From NCBI GenBank assembly GCA_023432465.1, contig JAEYUO010000145.1, positions 1 to 40,864 on the forward strand: a stretch of 40,864 nt of DNA, written 5' to 3'. The position numbers and the translations under genes were made by a program. Below, piece by piece: positions 25,623-34,914 of this stretch (within the stretch, counting starts at the first letter, position 1; each line of letters begins with the position of its first letter). A model generated the notes under the pieces. It was not told the DNA's origin. It did no database searches and saw only the letters and a list, made by a program, of their open reading frames with translations. This DNA is from Planctomycetota bacterium. GTDB lineage: Bacteria > Planctomycetota > Phycisphaerae > Phycisphaerales > UBA1924.

Positions 25623-26159
25623 CGCGGATGAACGCGGATCAGATCGATGCGCGGACCTTCCTGGCGTTGGAGAACACGAGCCGCTTGATCTCGGGTTTCG
25701 GTCCGAAGTTCAGCAGCAGGGCGATCTCGATGTTCGTAGCTCGCAGATAGTTCAGTGTTTGCGCTTCGTGCGAAGCATCCAGCGTCCGTGCTGCTTTCAA
25801 CTCGAGAGTCACGATGTTCTCGACGAGCAGGTCTATCTTGAACTCGCCGATGCTCCGGCCACGGAAGTGGACGGATACCGGGAACTGCCGACACACGCTC
25901 AGCCCCGCTTCGGCCAAGGCCACGCTCATGGCCGCCTCGTAGACACTCTCGAGAAAGCCGTACCCAAGCTCGTTGTAGACCTGATAGAAGATCCCGATGA
26001 TCTTCTCGGTGAGTTCCTGGTGCTCGAATCCGGACGCGGCGGTTGGCATGGCATCGCTCCTTCCGCGCGCAAAGCACCTGATTCCCCGCCCCGGTTTCTC
26101 GCCCGCCGCGGCTCCCTCGCCGCCCCCTCCGAATCTGCGATCATCCGCGTTCATCTGCG
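25623..26159. repeat. Inverted repeats bracketing the GxxExxY gene
   Basis: CGCGGATGAACGCGGAT at 25623-25639 and its reverse complement with one change, ATCCGCGTTCATCTGCG, at 26143-26159. They flank the GxxExxY gene almost exactly: the left copy touches the stop codon and the right one lies about 95 bp before the chosen start. The left copy is itself a tandem of AACGCGGAT. This looks like the boundary of a repeat-borne gene cassette. Confidence 0.6.
25639..26049 (-). CDS. GxxExxY family protein
   Basis: 136 residues from ATG 26049, preceded by GGAAGGAG with 7-base spacing; the 35 codons upstream are low-complexity and excluded. The defining motif is GFLESVY (31-37), with ELTEKIIGIFYQVYNELG before it. 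Later features are LVENIVTLELKAA, which could be the D/E-x-K part of a nuclease-like fold, and a basic end (NARKVRASI). The family occurs in many copies in planctomycetes, verrucomicrobia and related groups; function is unproven, with a PD-(D/E)XK nuclease relation suggested. Here the gene is bracketed by inverted repeats that suggest it moves or is copied with them. It is alone on its strand between two unrelated genes. Confidence 0.85.
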   Translation of the reverse strand: MPTAASGFEHQELTEKIIGIFYQVYNELGYGFLESVYEAAMSVALAEAGLSVCRQFPVSVHFRGRSIGEFKIDLLVENIVTLELKAARTLDASHEAQTLNYLRATNIEIALLLNFGPKPEIKRLVFSNARKVRASI

Positions 26160-26171
26160 GCCAAGTTCCTC

Positions 26172-27320
26172 CTACACCGGCTCGCAGTCATTGATCCGGT
26201 CGATCAGGATCCTGATCAATCCGAACTTGTACCGCGTGTGCGGGAAGACCAGCCGCGGCAGCTCCAGGTTGTCATCCTCTTCCGGCAGGGCATCGCGCAG
26301 CATCATCACCGGCTTCCCGCCCGTTGCGCCGCCCGGCACCGGCGAGGGCCGGATGAGGATCTTGAACTCCTCGGTCAGCCGCTCAACATCCCGCTGCGCG
26401 ATCGGCCGCTTCAGCCGGATCACCAGGTCATCCTTCACATACCGCGACGAGTGGTACATCCGGTAGAACTTGCAGATCACATCCACCGCTTCCTGCGGCG
26501 TGTTGCACAGCCGATACAGCGAGACATCCTCCGGGCTGATCCAGCCGCGGTTCAGCAGGAGCTGCCGCATCGAGTGGTTCCACTCCTGCCAATAGGTCTG
26601 CCCTTCGCCCTCGCACAGCACGATGGGGATCATCGAGCTCTTGCCTGTCTGGATCAGCGTGAGCGCCTCGAACGCCTCATCCATCGTGCCGAACCCGCCC
26701 GGGAAGAGCGCGACCGCCTCCGACTGGCTCAGGAACATCAGCTTGCGCGTAAAGAAGTACCGGAAGTGGATCAGCTTGTCATCCCCGGCGATGACATCGT
26801 TCGCCGTCGTTTCGAACGGCAGCCGGATCGCCACGCCAAAGCTCGCCTCGCGCCCCGGCCCCTCGTGCCCGGCCTTCATGATCCCATCCCCCGCCCCGGT
26901 GATCACCATCCAGTTCTTTTCCGCCATCAACCTGCCGAACTCGCGCGCTGCGACATAATCCGGATGCCCCGGCGGGGTCCGCGCCGATCCGAAGATCGAC
27001 ACCTTGTGCGGCTCGGAATACTGACCGAACACCCGGTACGCGTACCGGAGTTCCTTGATCGTCGTGGTGATGAGCTTCAGCTCGCCCGTGTCCCGGCCGT
27101 CGGGGATCAGCTTCAGCCCTGTTGTCAGCAGGTCGCGCACCAGCTTCGAGTTGAACGTCCCGGGCTTCCCGCCCACGGCCGCGATCAGCTCATCGAGCTT
27201 CGCCGCGATCACCGGGTCATCTGCGCGCTGCGCCTTCGGCGGCTCGGGCGGCACACCCTCGGGCGGCGGGACAAAGATCCCGGAGGGCTGGTTCAGTTCG
27301 ACTCGGTTGTGCTCTGGCAT
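26172..27320 (-). CDS. LOG-family nucleotide phosphoribohydrolase
   Basis: 382 residues. GSARTPPGHPDY (111-122), ITGAGDGIMKAGHEG (140-154) and PGGFGTMDEAFEAL (207-220) are the family motifs; PGGxGTxxE holds the catalytic Glu. These enzymes, often misnamed lysine decarboxylases, hydrolyse nucleoside monophosphates to base and ribose 5-phosphate; some make cytokinins, others (PpnN type) serve purine/pyrimidine homeostasis. The protein is longer than plain LOGs (about 190 residues): about 100 extra residues lie on each side, as in the larger PpnN-like group, so nucleotide salvage is more likely. No signal peptide. It follows the AsmA-like gene by 54 bp on the same strand. Confidence 0.88.
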   Translation of the reverse strand: MPEHNRVELNQPSGIFVPPPEGVPPEPPKAQRADDPVIAAKLDELIAAVGGKPGTFNSKLVRDLLTTGLKLIPDGRDTGELKLITTTIKELRYAYRVFGQYSEPHKVSIFGSARTPPGHPDYVAAREFGRLMAEKNWMVITGAGDGIMKAGHEGPGREASFGVAIRLPFETTANDVIAGDDKLIHFRYFFTRKLMFLSQSEAVALFPGGFGTMDEAFEALTLIQTGKSSMIPIVLCEGEGQTYWQEWNHSMRQLLLNRGWISPEDVSLYRLCNTPQEAVDVICKFYRMYHSSRYVKDDLVIRLKRPIAQRDVERLTEEFKILIRPSPVPGGATGGKPVMMLRDALPEEDDNLELPRLVFPHTRYKFGLIRILIDRINDCEPV

Positions 27321-27374
27321 GGGAGAAGAGGGTAGGGGCGTTTCACTGCTCCCGGCACCGAGAGAACGTGAAGA

Positions 27375-30300
27375 TCACCCGTCCACGCCCGTGGGGAGGC
27401 TGGGCATGGTCGTCGGCGGGAGTGGCCGCTCCGACCGCTGCACATCGCGCGCACGCAGCTCCTCCCGACGCGCCGCATCGTCGTTCCGGATCGATCCCTG
27501 CACACCCCGTCCGGGGTCAAACAGACCGTCCAGGATCCCGCGTGTCGTCGTCAGCGTCTCCGAGCGGATCTCCGGCGAGGCCACGGTCCCCCGCACGCGC
27601 GTCGTCAGGATCTCATCTCGCAGCGCTTCATACACATCCGACAGCAGCGGGATCCGGGTGTTCGACCGGCTGTTGAACCGCATGTCCAGGGTCAGATCCG
27701 GCAGCGTCGCCGTCCCGTCCCCCATCAGCGAAACCGAATCCGACAGCACCGCGATGCTCTCAAACAGCACCGTCTGCCCGCGGACATGAAACTCGGCCTG
27801 CAGGTATCCGAACCGGTCGCGGCTGGGCAGCATCAGGTTGCTCATCTGCACCAGGGGGAGCACCACCGGCAGACGAAGCACATCCCCGTTCGCCACTCGG
27901 ATCGCCCCGCGCCCGATCCGCGAACTCGCATCCCCCGTCACCCCCGACATCGTGAGCCACAGGTCCGCCTGGCCCCGCGTCCGATCCGGCGGCCTCACCA
28001 TCGGCTCATGCGGTGATTCCGGCTCCGCCCGCGCCTCCTCAATCACCGGCGGCGATTCCTCCTCGACCTTCATCGCGCCAAGCTCATCCAGCAGCGGCGC
28101 AAACAGCACACCCGCCGCGAGCACATCCGCCGCGAACGCCCGCTTCTCGTGTTCCTCCGCGCCGATCGTCGCGCTCCCCCAGATCCGCCCCCCGTGGCAG
28201 CGTGCCGTGAAGAACGGCACCGACAGCCCTCCGCTCCCTGACTCATCACTCTCAAGCACCGCCGATGCCCCCGTCATCCCGATGCCCGCGATCGTCAGTG
28301 CCGGCGCGGCAAGCTCGATGAGTACCGCGGCCTCCTCCCCCGGGATCGACTCTACCCCGATCGACACCTCCCCATCGCACTCCCGAAGCGGCACACCCAG
28401 ATCGGCCGATGCGCCGGCAAACCTCGCCTGCGCATCGAAGCGAACCTGCGGCCCTTCCGCGGGGCCCGGTCCTGCCGCCTGCGATGGGATCCGTGCCACA
28501 AGCCGCGCCGCGGGCATCGAGAACCCGCCATCGATCCGCAGGTCCACCGCGCGCAGCGCATCGACCGCGGCCTCCGGCAGGACCGCAAACAACTGCTCGC
28601 TCAGCTGCTCACACTCAAACGCCAGCGCCGTCTCAAGCTCCAGCCCTTCGTCGGCGGCAAACCTCCACACGCCCGTCGCATCCGCACTCCATGTCTCATC
28701 GCGGCAGGCCAACCCCTCGATCCGCCCCTCCAGCGTGCGCTCTCCCGGCCGGTCCGCATCCGCCGCCGCGTGAAATGTCACATGCCCCACCACCGCCGGA
28801 AGCTCGACCCGTCCGCCGGCCCGCTCAAACCCGATCGACCGCGGCCCGATCATCCCCACGATCTCCACCGGCTCGCCCACCAGCTCAAACTCCGCATCGA
28901 ACCGCCCCGCGACCTTCAACTCGCTCCAACTCGCCAGCGTGCTCTCCGCCAATCCCAGCGCGAGCACATCCGCAACAAGCCGCGATTCAAACCTCGCATC
29001 CAGCAGCCGCACCGACAACTCCGCATCCGCCATCGTCCGCTCGAGCAGCTCGTCCTCCGCCGCATCCGGATCAAGCGAGAACCGGCCGTCAAGGGCGATG
29101 CTGCCCGCCGACTCCCCGGCATACTCGATGTTCGCCGCGAACGACTCGAACCCCAGCGTCGAGCGACGACGCGGGTCCGGGTCATCGCGATCAACAAACG
29201 ATGCCCCGCCCATCACGTCCAGCAGGCACACCCGCCCCGCGATCGCATCGAAGCTCACATCCTCGAACCCCGAGAACGACGCCGCGACCGTGGGCTTCTG
29301 TGCGCCCTCCGCCAGGTCAAGCCGGATCGTCGCATCCACGCGCCCAGCCGGAGACCGCTCCTGGCGAATCTCCGACAGCACCCCCGCCACCTCCTCGTTG
29401 AATACCCGCAGCAGGCTCGGCAACGGCGCGACCAGGTCCAGCCCGCGCACATCCACGCTCAGCCCAATCGCGCCGATCACGCCCGGCTCGGGCGGGCCAA
29501 CCTCCGGCTGTGGCCGCGGCGGCACAATCCGGGCATCCAGCGCGAGCACGAACTCCCCGCACGATTCCGCCTCGGCCACCCCGCTCCCCGTCGCCTCCAC
29601 CCGCTCCGAGACCAGCCTCCCCCCAAGCTCCTCCACCTGCACTGCGCTGGGCGTCACGCGAATCCGCCCCGTCGCGCCCGAAACCAGCATCCGCGTCCCG
29701 TCCCCATCTCCTTCCGTCTGTCGCGGCCGCGCATCAATCCCCTTCAGGTCCACCGCCACGTCGTAGTCGATGTCCTCGCTGCCATCCCCCGCATCGCGAA
29801 TCTTCGCCGTGCAATCCACATTGCCGCTGATCGCCAGGCGCCGCAGGATCGCCTTCGCCGACACCGCGCCCGGCTCTCCAGCATGCTCATCATCCGGCAC
29901 CGCGTGGATGAGCAGATCATCCACCGGAACATCAAACGCCGCGATGTCCAGCTTCGGCTTGAGCACGTTCGCATCCCCCTCGGTGAGCTGCACGTGTGCC
30001 GACAGCTCCGCACGCCCGCCCCGAAGCCCCGCGAACGTGCCGCGGGTCAGCGTTCCGTCCTTGTCGGTGATGCGAAGCTCGACATCCCGTGCGATGATCG
30101 GATACGGAAACGGCTTGGGCACCACCCCCGCCTCAGCGATGCGCACCACGACATCCGTGCTCCATTCGACATCCTTGCCGAACGGACGCACCACCGTCAC
30201 ATCGATCTCGCACACCCCGCCCATCGCAAACTCCGGCGCATCCCCCTCCGCCTCCGGCGATCCGGCCGGGCGAACCAGCCCGGCCTCCAGCAGTTCCGCG

Positions 30301-31934
30301 TACCGCTCCTCGTTGAACAGCACATCCAGAAGCTGCTTGCGCGAGCCCGGCATCGCCGCACGCAGGTGCTCATCCACCGGCACGCCCGTCACATACACGG
30401 ACACATCCACCCGCGCATCGTCGGTCATCGGCGCGGCCTGGGAACTGGCCCGCAGCTTCGCGCCCGTCGGGCCGTCCCCGCGGATGTCCAGCAGGTTCAG
30501 GTGGTTCTCATCAAACGTCGCCTTCACCTCCATGTTGTGGAACGGATATGGAAACAGGTGAAACGCCGCCGTGCCGTTGCGGACGTTCAATCGACCATCC
30601 GTCACCACCACCGGCGCGGGCGCGCCATCCACCGGCGGCCCGCGTGCAATCGTCACCTTCGCATCCACCTCACCCGTCGGGCCGGAGAAGAACACAAAGA
30701 ATTCTCGCGCTGTCGGCGGGATGTACGGCAGGAACCCCGGGTTCCGCGCCAGCGTCAGCCCATCGCCCCAGATCTCGCACACCAGCGGCGCGTTCATGTC
30801 CGCGCCCTCGGTGCGGAACTTCACGTGCACAGGCTTGGTCTGCTCTTCGAACACGCCCTGAAGCTCCGCCGCGAGCCCATCGCGTGAGAGCGTCAGCACG
30901 CCGTTCACCGATCCCAGCGACAGGTTGTCCGCCGCGACATCCGACTCCGCCGGAACCGGGATGTCCATCGCGACAGCCTCCGGCCAAATCGACAGCCGCA
31001 CCCCGCCCACACGGTCGTACTCAAACATCGTCTCGCGGATCCGCCCCTGGATCCGCAGCCGACGCCACGTCTCCCGATACGCCGTCGGGACGGACTCCGG
31101 CGGCCAGGCCTCCAACGGGACATTCAACAGCCGCAGCACCGCCTCCGCACGCTGCAGGTCCACCCGCCCATCCAGGATCATCCCGCGCGGCAACTGCGGC
31201 TCCCCCTCAATCCGCGGCGGGGCAAGGCGACCAATCTCCTGCATCCGGATCCGGTACGACCCATCCGCGTTGCTCGCAAACGCGCCCGCCACGTGAATCG
31301 TGTTGAGCACCTCAAACCGCGCCTGCTTCGCCGAGTGCTCCGCGAACTCGATCCGCCCGTCCTGCACGTTCACCGTCGGAATGCTCGGCACCGCCGCGAC
31401 CGCGCCGCCCCCGGGCGCTGCGCCCCCGCCCGACCCGCCCGCACCACCCGTCGCCAGCCCCGCAAGGTTCAACGAACCGTCATCCAGCGACTGGCTCAGC
31501 CGGAACAGCGGCTTCTCGAGACGGATGCTTGTCGGCTTCACCGCCGACAAACCCGACCACGACAGCGCGGCCGCCCAGCTCAGGTCAATCTCCGCTTCCT
31601 CCGCCGACAGCAGCAGCGCCTCCGGACCGGCAACCCCGGGGATGCTTAGCCGCAGGTTCTTGATCTCCACACGCCCGTCCAGATCGATCCGCGCCCGGTC
31701 CATCTCCACCAAACACCCCGTCGCCGCGGCGATCTCCGCCCGCACTTTCGAGCTTACCATCGGCGAGTTCGCCACGATCAGCGAGGTTGCCATCAGCAGC
31801 AGCGCGCCGCCCACCACCACCCGGATACACCACCGAGCCATCCGCCGCTTGCGCCCGCGGACCCGCCCCGATGGGCCGGCCGGGCCGCCGGCGGCGGTGC
31901 GATCAACAGAAGGTGAGGTTGGTTCGGAACCCAT
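27375..31934 (-). CDS. Very large AsmA-like envelope protein
   Basis: 1519 residues from ATG 31934 (a GTG 21 codons upstream is possible but codes for low-complexity sequence). A basic tail and one membrane helix (about 35-55, IRVVVGGALLLMATSLIVAN) are followed by a very long beta-rich periplasmic part and, at the end, the AsmA-like C-terminal domain (RFGYLQAEFHVRGQTVLFES ... GDGTATLPDLTLDMRFN). AsmA/TamB/YhdP proteins form hydrophobic-groove bridges that carry phospholipid between membranes; this one should span the periplasm. Its presence supports an organism with an outer membrane. It diverges from radA with about 180 bp between starts. A Gly/Ala-rich stretch (residues about 170-190) may be a linker. 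Confidence 0.8.
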   Translation of the reverse strand: MGSEPTSPSVDRTAAGGPAGPSGRVRGRKRRMARWCIRVVVGGALLLMATSLIVANSPMVSSKVRAEIAAATGCLVEMDRARIDLDGRVEIKNLRLSIPGVAGPEALLLSAEEAEIDLSWAAALSWSGLSAVKPTSIRLEKPLFRLSQSLDDGSLNLAGLATGGAGGSGGGAAPGGGAVAAVPSIPTVNVQDGRIEFAEHSAKQARFEVLNTIHVAGAFASNADGSYRIRMQEIGRLAPPRIEGEPQLPRGMILDGRVDLQRAEAVLRLLNVPLEAWPPESVPTAYRETWRRLRIQGRIRETMFEYDRVGGVRLSIWPEAVAMDIPVPAESDVAADNLSLGSVNGVLTLSRDGLAAELQGVFEEQTKPVHVKFRTEGADMNAPLVCEIWGDGLTLARNPGFLPYIPPTAREFFVFFSGPTGEVDAKVTIARGPPVDGAPAPVVVTDGRLNVRNGTAAFHLFPYPFHNMEVKATFDENHLNLLDIRGDGPTGAKLRASSQAAPMTDDARVDVSVYVTGVPVDEHLRAAMPGSRKQLLDVLFNEERYAELLEAGLVRPAGSPEAEGDAPEFAMGGVCEIDVTVVRPFGKDVEWSTDVVVRIAEAGVVPKPFPYPIIARDVELRITDKDGTLTRGTFAGLRGGRAELSAHVQLTEGDANVLKPKLDIAAFDVPVDDLLIHAVPDDEHAGEPGAVSAKAILRRLAISGNVDCTAKIRDAGDGSEDIDYDVAVDLKGIDARPRQTEGDGDGTRMLVSGATGRIRVTPSAVQVEELGGRLVSERVEATGSGVAEAESCGEFVLALDARIVPPRPQPEVGPPEPGVIGAIGLSVDVRGLDLVAPLPSLLRVFNEEVAGVLSEIRQERSPAGRVDATIRLDLAEGAQKPTVAASFSGFEDVSFDAIAGRVCLLDVMGGASFVDRDDPDPRRRSTLGFESFAANIEYAGESAGSIALDGRFSLDPDAAEDELLERTMADAELSVRLLDARFESRLVADVLALGLAESTLASWSELKVAGRFDAEFELVGEPVEIVGMIGPRSIGFERAGGRVELPAVVGHVTFHAAADADRPGERTLEGRIEGLACRDETWSADATGVWRFAADEGLELETALAFECEQLSEQLFAVLPEAAVDALRAVDLRIDGGFSMPAARLVARIPSQAAGPGPAEGPQVRFDAQARFAGASADLGVPLRECDGEVSIGVESIPGEEAAVLIELAAPALTIAGIGMTGASAVLESDESGSGGLSVPFFTARCHGGRIWGSATIGAEEHEKRAFAADVLAAGVLFAPLLDELGAMKVEEESPPVIEEARAEPESPHEPMVRPPDRTRGQADLWLTMSGVTGDASSRIGRGAIRVANGDVLRLPVVLPLVQMSNLMLPSRDRFGYLQAEFHVRGQTVLFESIAVLSDSVSLMGDGTATLPDLTLDMRFNSRSNTRIPLLSDVYEALRDEILTTRVRGTVASPEIRSETLTTTRGILDGLFDPGRGVQGSIRNDDAARREELRARDVQRSERPLPPTTMPSLPTGVDG

Positions 31935-32116
31935 CGTGGCGGTTGATCTTAGATCGCCCGGCCACCCCACCCCCGACAGGAACGACCATGCCCCCACTGC
32001 CCCGCAGCGATGGGCATCTCCCCGGTCCCGGTCGGTCCCACGCTCACCGCTACATCAGCCCCAAAATTGCACGGAACGCGTACCGAACATTCCCCCCGAT
32101 CGGCTATCCTGACCTC

Positions 32117-33604
32117 GTGGCCAAGTCACGTGAAGTCTTTGTCTGCCGGACCTGCGGCGCGGTCCAATCCCGCTGGATGGGCAAGTGCCCCGACTGCGGC
32201 GCGTGGGACTCGCTCGAGAGCGAACGCATCGAGAAGGGTGCCAACAAAGACCCGCAGCGCGGCGTCGTCGAGGCCTGGCGCGCCAGCGGTGGTGATGTCA
32301 CCAGCATGCTCATGGAAGCCAAAGGCGAGACCGGGAGCGCGGGGTTCAGTGCGCCCGCCGCGGTCCCCATCGCCCAAGCCACGGGCGGCGATGCCCCCGC
32401 CCACCGCCTTGTCATCGGCATCGGCGAGCTCGACCGCGTCCTCGGCGGCGGGCTCGTCCCCGGCAGCGTCGTCCTCATCGGTGGCGACCCCGGCATCGGC
32501 AAGAGCACGCTGATGCTGCAAGCGGCGGGGCTGATGGGCGGCTCACCCCGATCCTCCTCTCCTTCTCCCACATCCGACATCGCCCGCATCCTCTACGTCT
32601 CCTCCGAAGAATCCGCCGAGCAGGTTCGCATGCGCGCTGCCCGCCTCGGCGCCGCTGCCGCGCCCAACCTCTTCGTCCTCGCCGATACCAACCTCGCGCG
32701 CATCGTCGAGCAGACGCGGCAGGTCGCCCCCAGCGTCCTTGTCATCGACTCCGTGCAGATGATCTACAAGGCTGATCTGGATGCCGCGCCCGGCTCGGTT
32801 GCGCAGCTCCGGCGCTGCGCGGCCGAACTCGTCTACCTCGCCAAGCTCAGCGGCATCGCCGTCGTCCTCGTCGGCCACGTCACCAAGGAGGGCCGCCTCG
32901 CCGGGCCGCGACTCCTCGAGCACCTCGTCGATGCCGTCCTGTACTTCGAGGGCGACCGCTACCACGCCCACCGCATCCTCCGCGGCGTCAAAAACCGCTT
33001 CGGCACCACGCTCGAGATCGGCATCTTCGAGATGACCGGCAGCGGGCTGAAGGAAGTCCCCGGCGGTCTGGGTGTCGGCGTGCTCGATGGCGACTCCACT
33101 TCGCGCGAAGCGAAGATCGGCGCGGTCGTCTGCCCGGTGATGACCGGCACGCGCTGTGTGCTCGTCGAGCTCCAGGCCCTCACCGCCACCGGGTTCATCG
33201 GCGCGGCAAAACGCAAGAGCAGCGGGCTCGACTCCAACCGCCTCGCCATGCTGATCGCCGTGCTGGAGCAGCACGCCGGCCTGCGACTCGCCGACCGCGA
33301 TGTCTTTGCCAGCAGTGTCGGCGGCCTCCGCATCGCCGAGCCCGCGGCCGATCTCCCGCTGCTTCTGGCCATCGCCGGCGCACACCACAAGCGCGCGATC
33401 GCCCCCGGCACCGCCGCGGTGGGCGAGGTCGGACTCGGCGGCGAGGTCCGCTCGGTCACGCAGCTTGAACAACGCCTGCGCGAAGCCGGCCGCCTCGGCT
33501 TCTCGCGTGTCCTCATCCCCGCATCCCAGAAAGCCATCAAGGCCAAGGGCGTGCAGACGGTGCCGGTAAAGACCATCTCGCAGGCGATCGAAGAGTTGGG
33601 GTGA
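32117..33604 (+). CDS. radA: DNA repair protein RadA
   Basis: 495 residues from GTG 32117, chosen because RadA begins MAKxxxxFVC; an in-frame ATG at 31988 would add 43 unrelated residues. Zinc finger C10, C13, C24, C27 (FVCRTCG...CPDCG), Walker A GGDPGIGKS (122-130), the RadA-specific KNRFG (292-296) and a C-terminal Lon-like domain (from about 330, GSGLKEV...) are all present. RadA is the branch-migration helicase-like ATPase that works with RecA in recombinational repair. A -10-like TATCCT ends 6 bases before the GTG and no ribosome binding site is seen, so the mRNA may be leaderless. A short Ser/Pro insertion (142-154) between Walker A and the next strand is unusual. Confidence 0.95.
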   Translation: MAKSREVFVCRTCGAVQSRWMGKCPDCGAWDSLESERIEKGANKDPQRGVVEAWRASGGDVTSMLMEAKGETGSAGFSAPAAVPIAQATGGDAPAHRLVIGIGELDRVLGGGLVPGSVVLIGGDPGIGKSTLMLQAAGLMGGSPRSSSPSPTSDIARILYVSSEESAEQVRMRAARLGAAAAPNLFVLADTNLARIVEQTRQVAPSVLVIDSVQMIYKADLDAAPGSVAQLRRCAAELVYLAKLSGIAVVLVGHVTKEGRLAGPRLLEHLVDAVLYFEGDRYHAHRILRGVKNRFGTTLEIGIFEMTGSGLKEVPGGLGVGVLDGDSTSREAKIGAVVCPVMTGTRCVLVELQALTATGFIGAAKRKSSGLDSNRLAMLIAVLEQHAGLRLADRDVFASSVGGLRIAEPAADLPLLLAIAGAHHKRAIAPGTAAVGEVGLGGEVRSVTQLEQRLREAGRLGFSRVLIPASQKAIKAKGVQTVPVKTISQAIEELG

Positions 33605-33607
33605 GCC

Positions 33608-34081
33608 ATGCACTGCACCGACGACCGCGGCACACGCGTCAAGCTCATCCCCCAGCATCAACTCGGCATCATGCCCGGCATCCCCAGCCCGATCCCCATC
33701 GAGGCCCGCACACGCATGTTCGGAGAGGCGCAGGAAATCCAGCTCTCGCGCGAGTTCATCGTGCCGATGCTCCTCGCCTTGCTCGCCATCTTCATCTGGG
33801 GCGGAGCATGGCTACTCATTTTCCCGCGCATCCTCCCCGCGCTCATGGTCTCGCCGACCATCAAGGCGCTCATCACCGCTTCGGTCCCCTTCCTCTGCCT
33901 CCCGTTCCTCATGTGGTTCCTGATGCACCGAACCCGCCAACGCATCGTCCGCATCGTCACCAAGCACGGCTACTGCGCCACCTGCGGCTACGCCCTCGCC
34001 GACATCCCGCCCGCCGAAGACCGCTGCACCGTCTGCCCCGAGTGCGGCAGCGCGTGGCGGCTGCCCGCGCCGAGTGTGTGA
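33608..34081 (+). CDS. Membrane protein with C-terminal zinc ribbon, unknown
   Basis: 157 residues, starting 4 bp after the radA stop and probably cotranscribed. Two membrane helices (about 53-72 and 85-106) are followed by a basic linker and a zinc ribbon with C123, C126, C143 and C146 (YCATCGYALAD...CPECGSAW). It is the mirror image of the protein at 21613-22023, which has the ribbon first and the helices after. Both end operons of conserved genes. The cysteines would bind zinc on the cytoplasmic side. No function is known to me. Confidence 0.65.
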   Translation: MHCTDDRGTRVKLIPQHQLGIMPGIPSPIPIEARTRMFGEAQEIQLSREFIVPMLLALLAIFIWGGAWLLIFPRILPALMVSPTIKALITASVPFLCLPFLMWFLMHRTRQRIVRIVTKHGYCATCGYALADIPPAEDRCTVCPECGSAWRLPAPSV

Positions 34082-34202
34082 ACCTGGGCAACCCCTGCCG
34101 ACTGCCCGCCGCGCTCCCCGCCCAATCACGCCCCAATCCGCCCCTCCCCGTGGCCCCGCCCGCCTGCCCGTGGCACCTTTCACACAACCAAAGGTTCCAC
34201 AT

Positions 34203-34706
34203 ATGCAGACCCGCCCACTCCCAGCGTCCCGCCCGCTCCGCGGCCACCGCGCAGCCATTTCCCGCGCTGCCCTTCTCCGCGCTGCCGCGCCCCTCGCGCT
34301 CGCCGCGATCGCCGCCATCTCCTCTGCCTGCTCCTCCACCGTCGACCGCCGCGCCGACGCATGGGGCGGCGAGGGCGCCCACGCAGCCACCGCCGCCCGC
34401 AAGCCCGTCGCCTCCCAGGGCGGATCGTGGGAACTGGTCTTCCCCTCGCCCGGTGTTGCCGCGCGCCTCGCCGATTCCGGCGATGGCCCCGAATACGCAC
34501 GTCTCGACGGCTCCCTGAACCCACGCACCAACCAGCCGCTCACCGCGATCGACTCGTGGCCCGAAGCGCCCCGCGCCGACCTCTCCCGCGCCCGCAGCGT
34601 CCGCGTCCGCGACAACCAGAACGCCTTCATCTACTACTTCCCCACCAACTCCCGCCGCGGCGGCACATCCGGGGGGGGGGGCGGCACTTCCACCTGGTGG
34701 TATTGA
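34203..34706 (+). CDS. Putative lipoprotein, unknown, with 11-G tract
   Basis: 167 residues from ATG 34203, preceded by AAAGG with 8-base spacing. A basic N-terminus and hydrophobic segment lead to IAAISSACSS, an imperfect lipobox, so export as a lipoprotein is likely but not certain. The mature part is Pro/Arg-rich, with AFIYYFPTNSRRGG near the end, and finishes with a Gly run and TWWY. The Gly run is coded by 11 consecutive G (34671-34681), so slippage would exchange the last ten or so residues: one more G gives an end reading RHFHLVV and 10 G give another short end. I do not recognise the family. Confidence 0.55.
   Translation: MQTRPLPASRPLRGHRAAISRAALLRAAAPLALAAIAAISSACSSTVDRRADAWGGEGAHAATAARKPVASQGGSWELVFPSPGVAARLADSGDGPEYARLDGSLNPRTNQPLTAIDSWPEAPRADLSRARSVRVRDNQNAFIYYFPTNSRRGGTSGGGGGTSTWWY
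34671..34681 (+). repeat. 11-G homopolymer within a gene
   Basis: Eleven consecutive G near the 3' end of the putative lipoprotein gene. Tracts of this length are prone to slippage in replication and also to sequencing error, so the exact C-terminus of the protein is uncertain. Confidence 0.8.
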
Positions 34707-34723
34707 ATCCGGCACGAGCGCTT

Positions 34724-34876
34724 GAACGCTGAGGCACCCGAGAGCGCAGAGTCACGCTGAGACTGACCCCGAGGCCGCGAACGGGCACCCCTGCAATCTT
34801 CCGGCAGCCCGATCTCTTCTCGGGCCGCAACTCTTCTTCTCTGCGGCTCTCCGCGCTCTCGGCGACCTCTGCGTTC
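34724..34876. repeat. 38-bp imperfect inverted repeat pair
   Basis: Arms 34724-34761 and 34839-34876 agree at 29 of 38 positions when one is reverse-complemented, sharing the blocks GAACGC, GAGG, CCGAGAGCGC and GAG. They enclose 77 bp without a gene, in the 208-bp gap between the lipoprotein and MBL hydrolase genes. Words such as CTCTGCG...CTCTCGG recur between genes of many planctomycetes and related bacteria, as far as I recall. It resembles a small non-autonomous element or a decayed one. Confidence 0.5.
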
Positions 34877-34914
34877 CTTCCGGCGTTCATCGCCCGGCCC
34901 ACATACCGTCTGCC

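Noticed and set aside
28770..30887. 705-codon plus-strand open frame
   Set aside because: Inside the AsmA-like gene on the other strand; Arg/His-rich with no hydrophobic or catalytic pattern.
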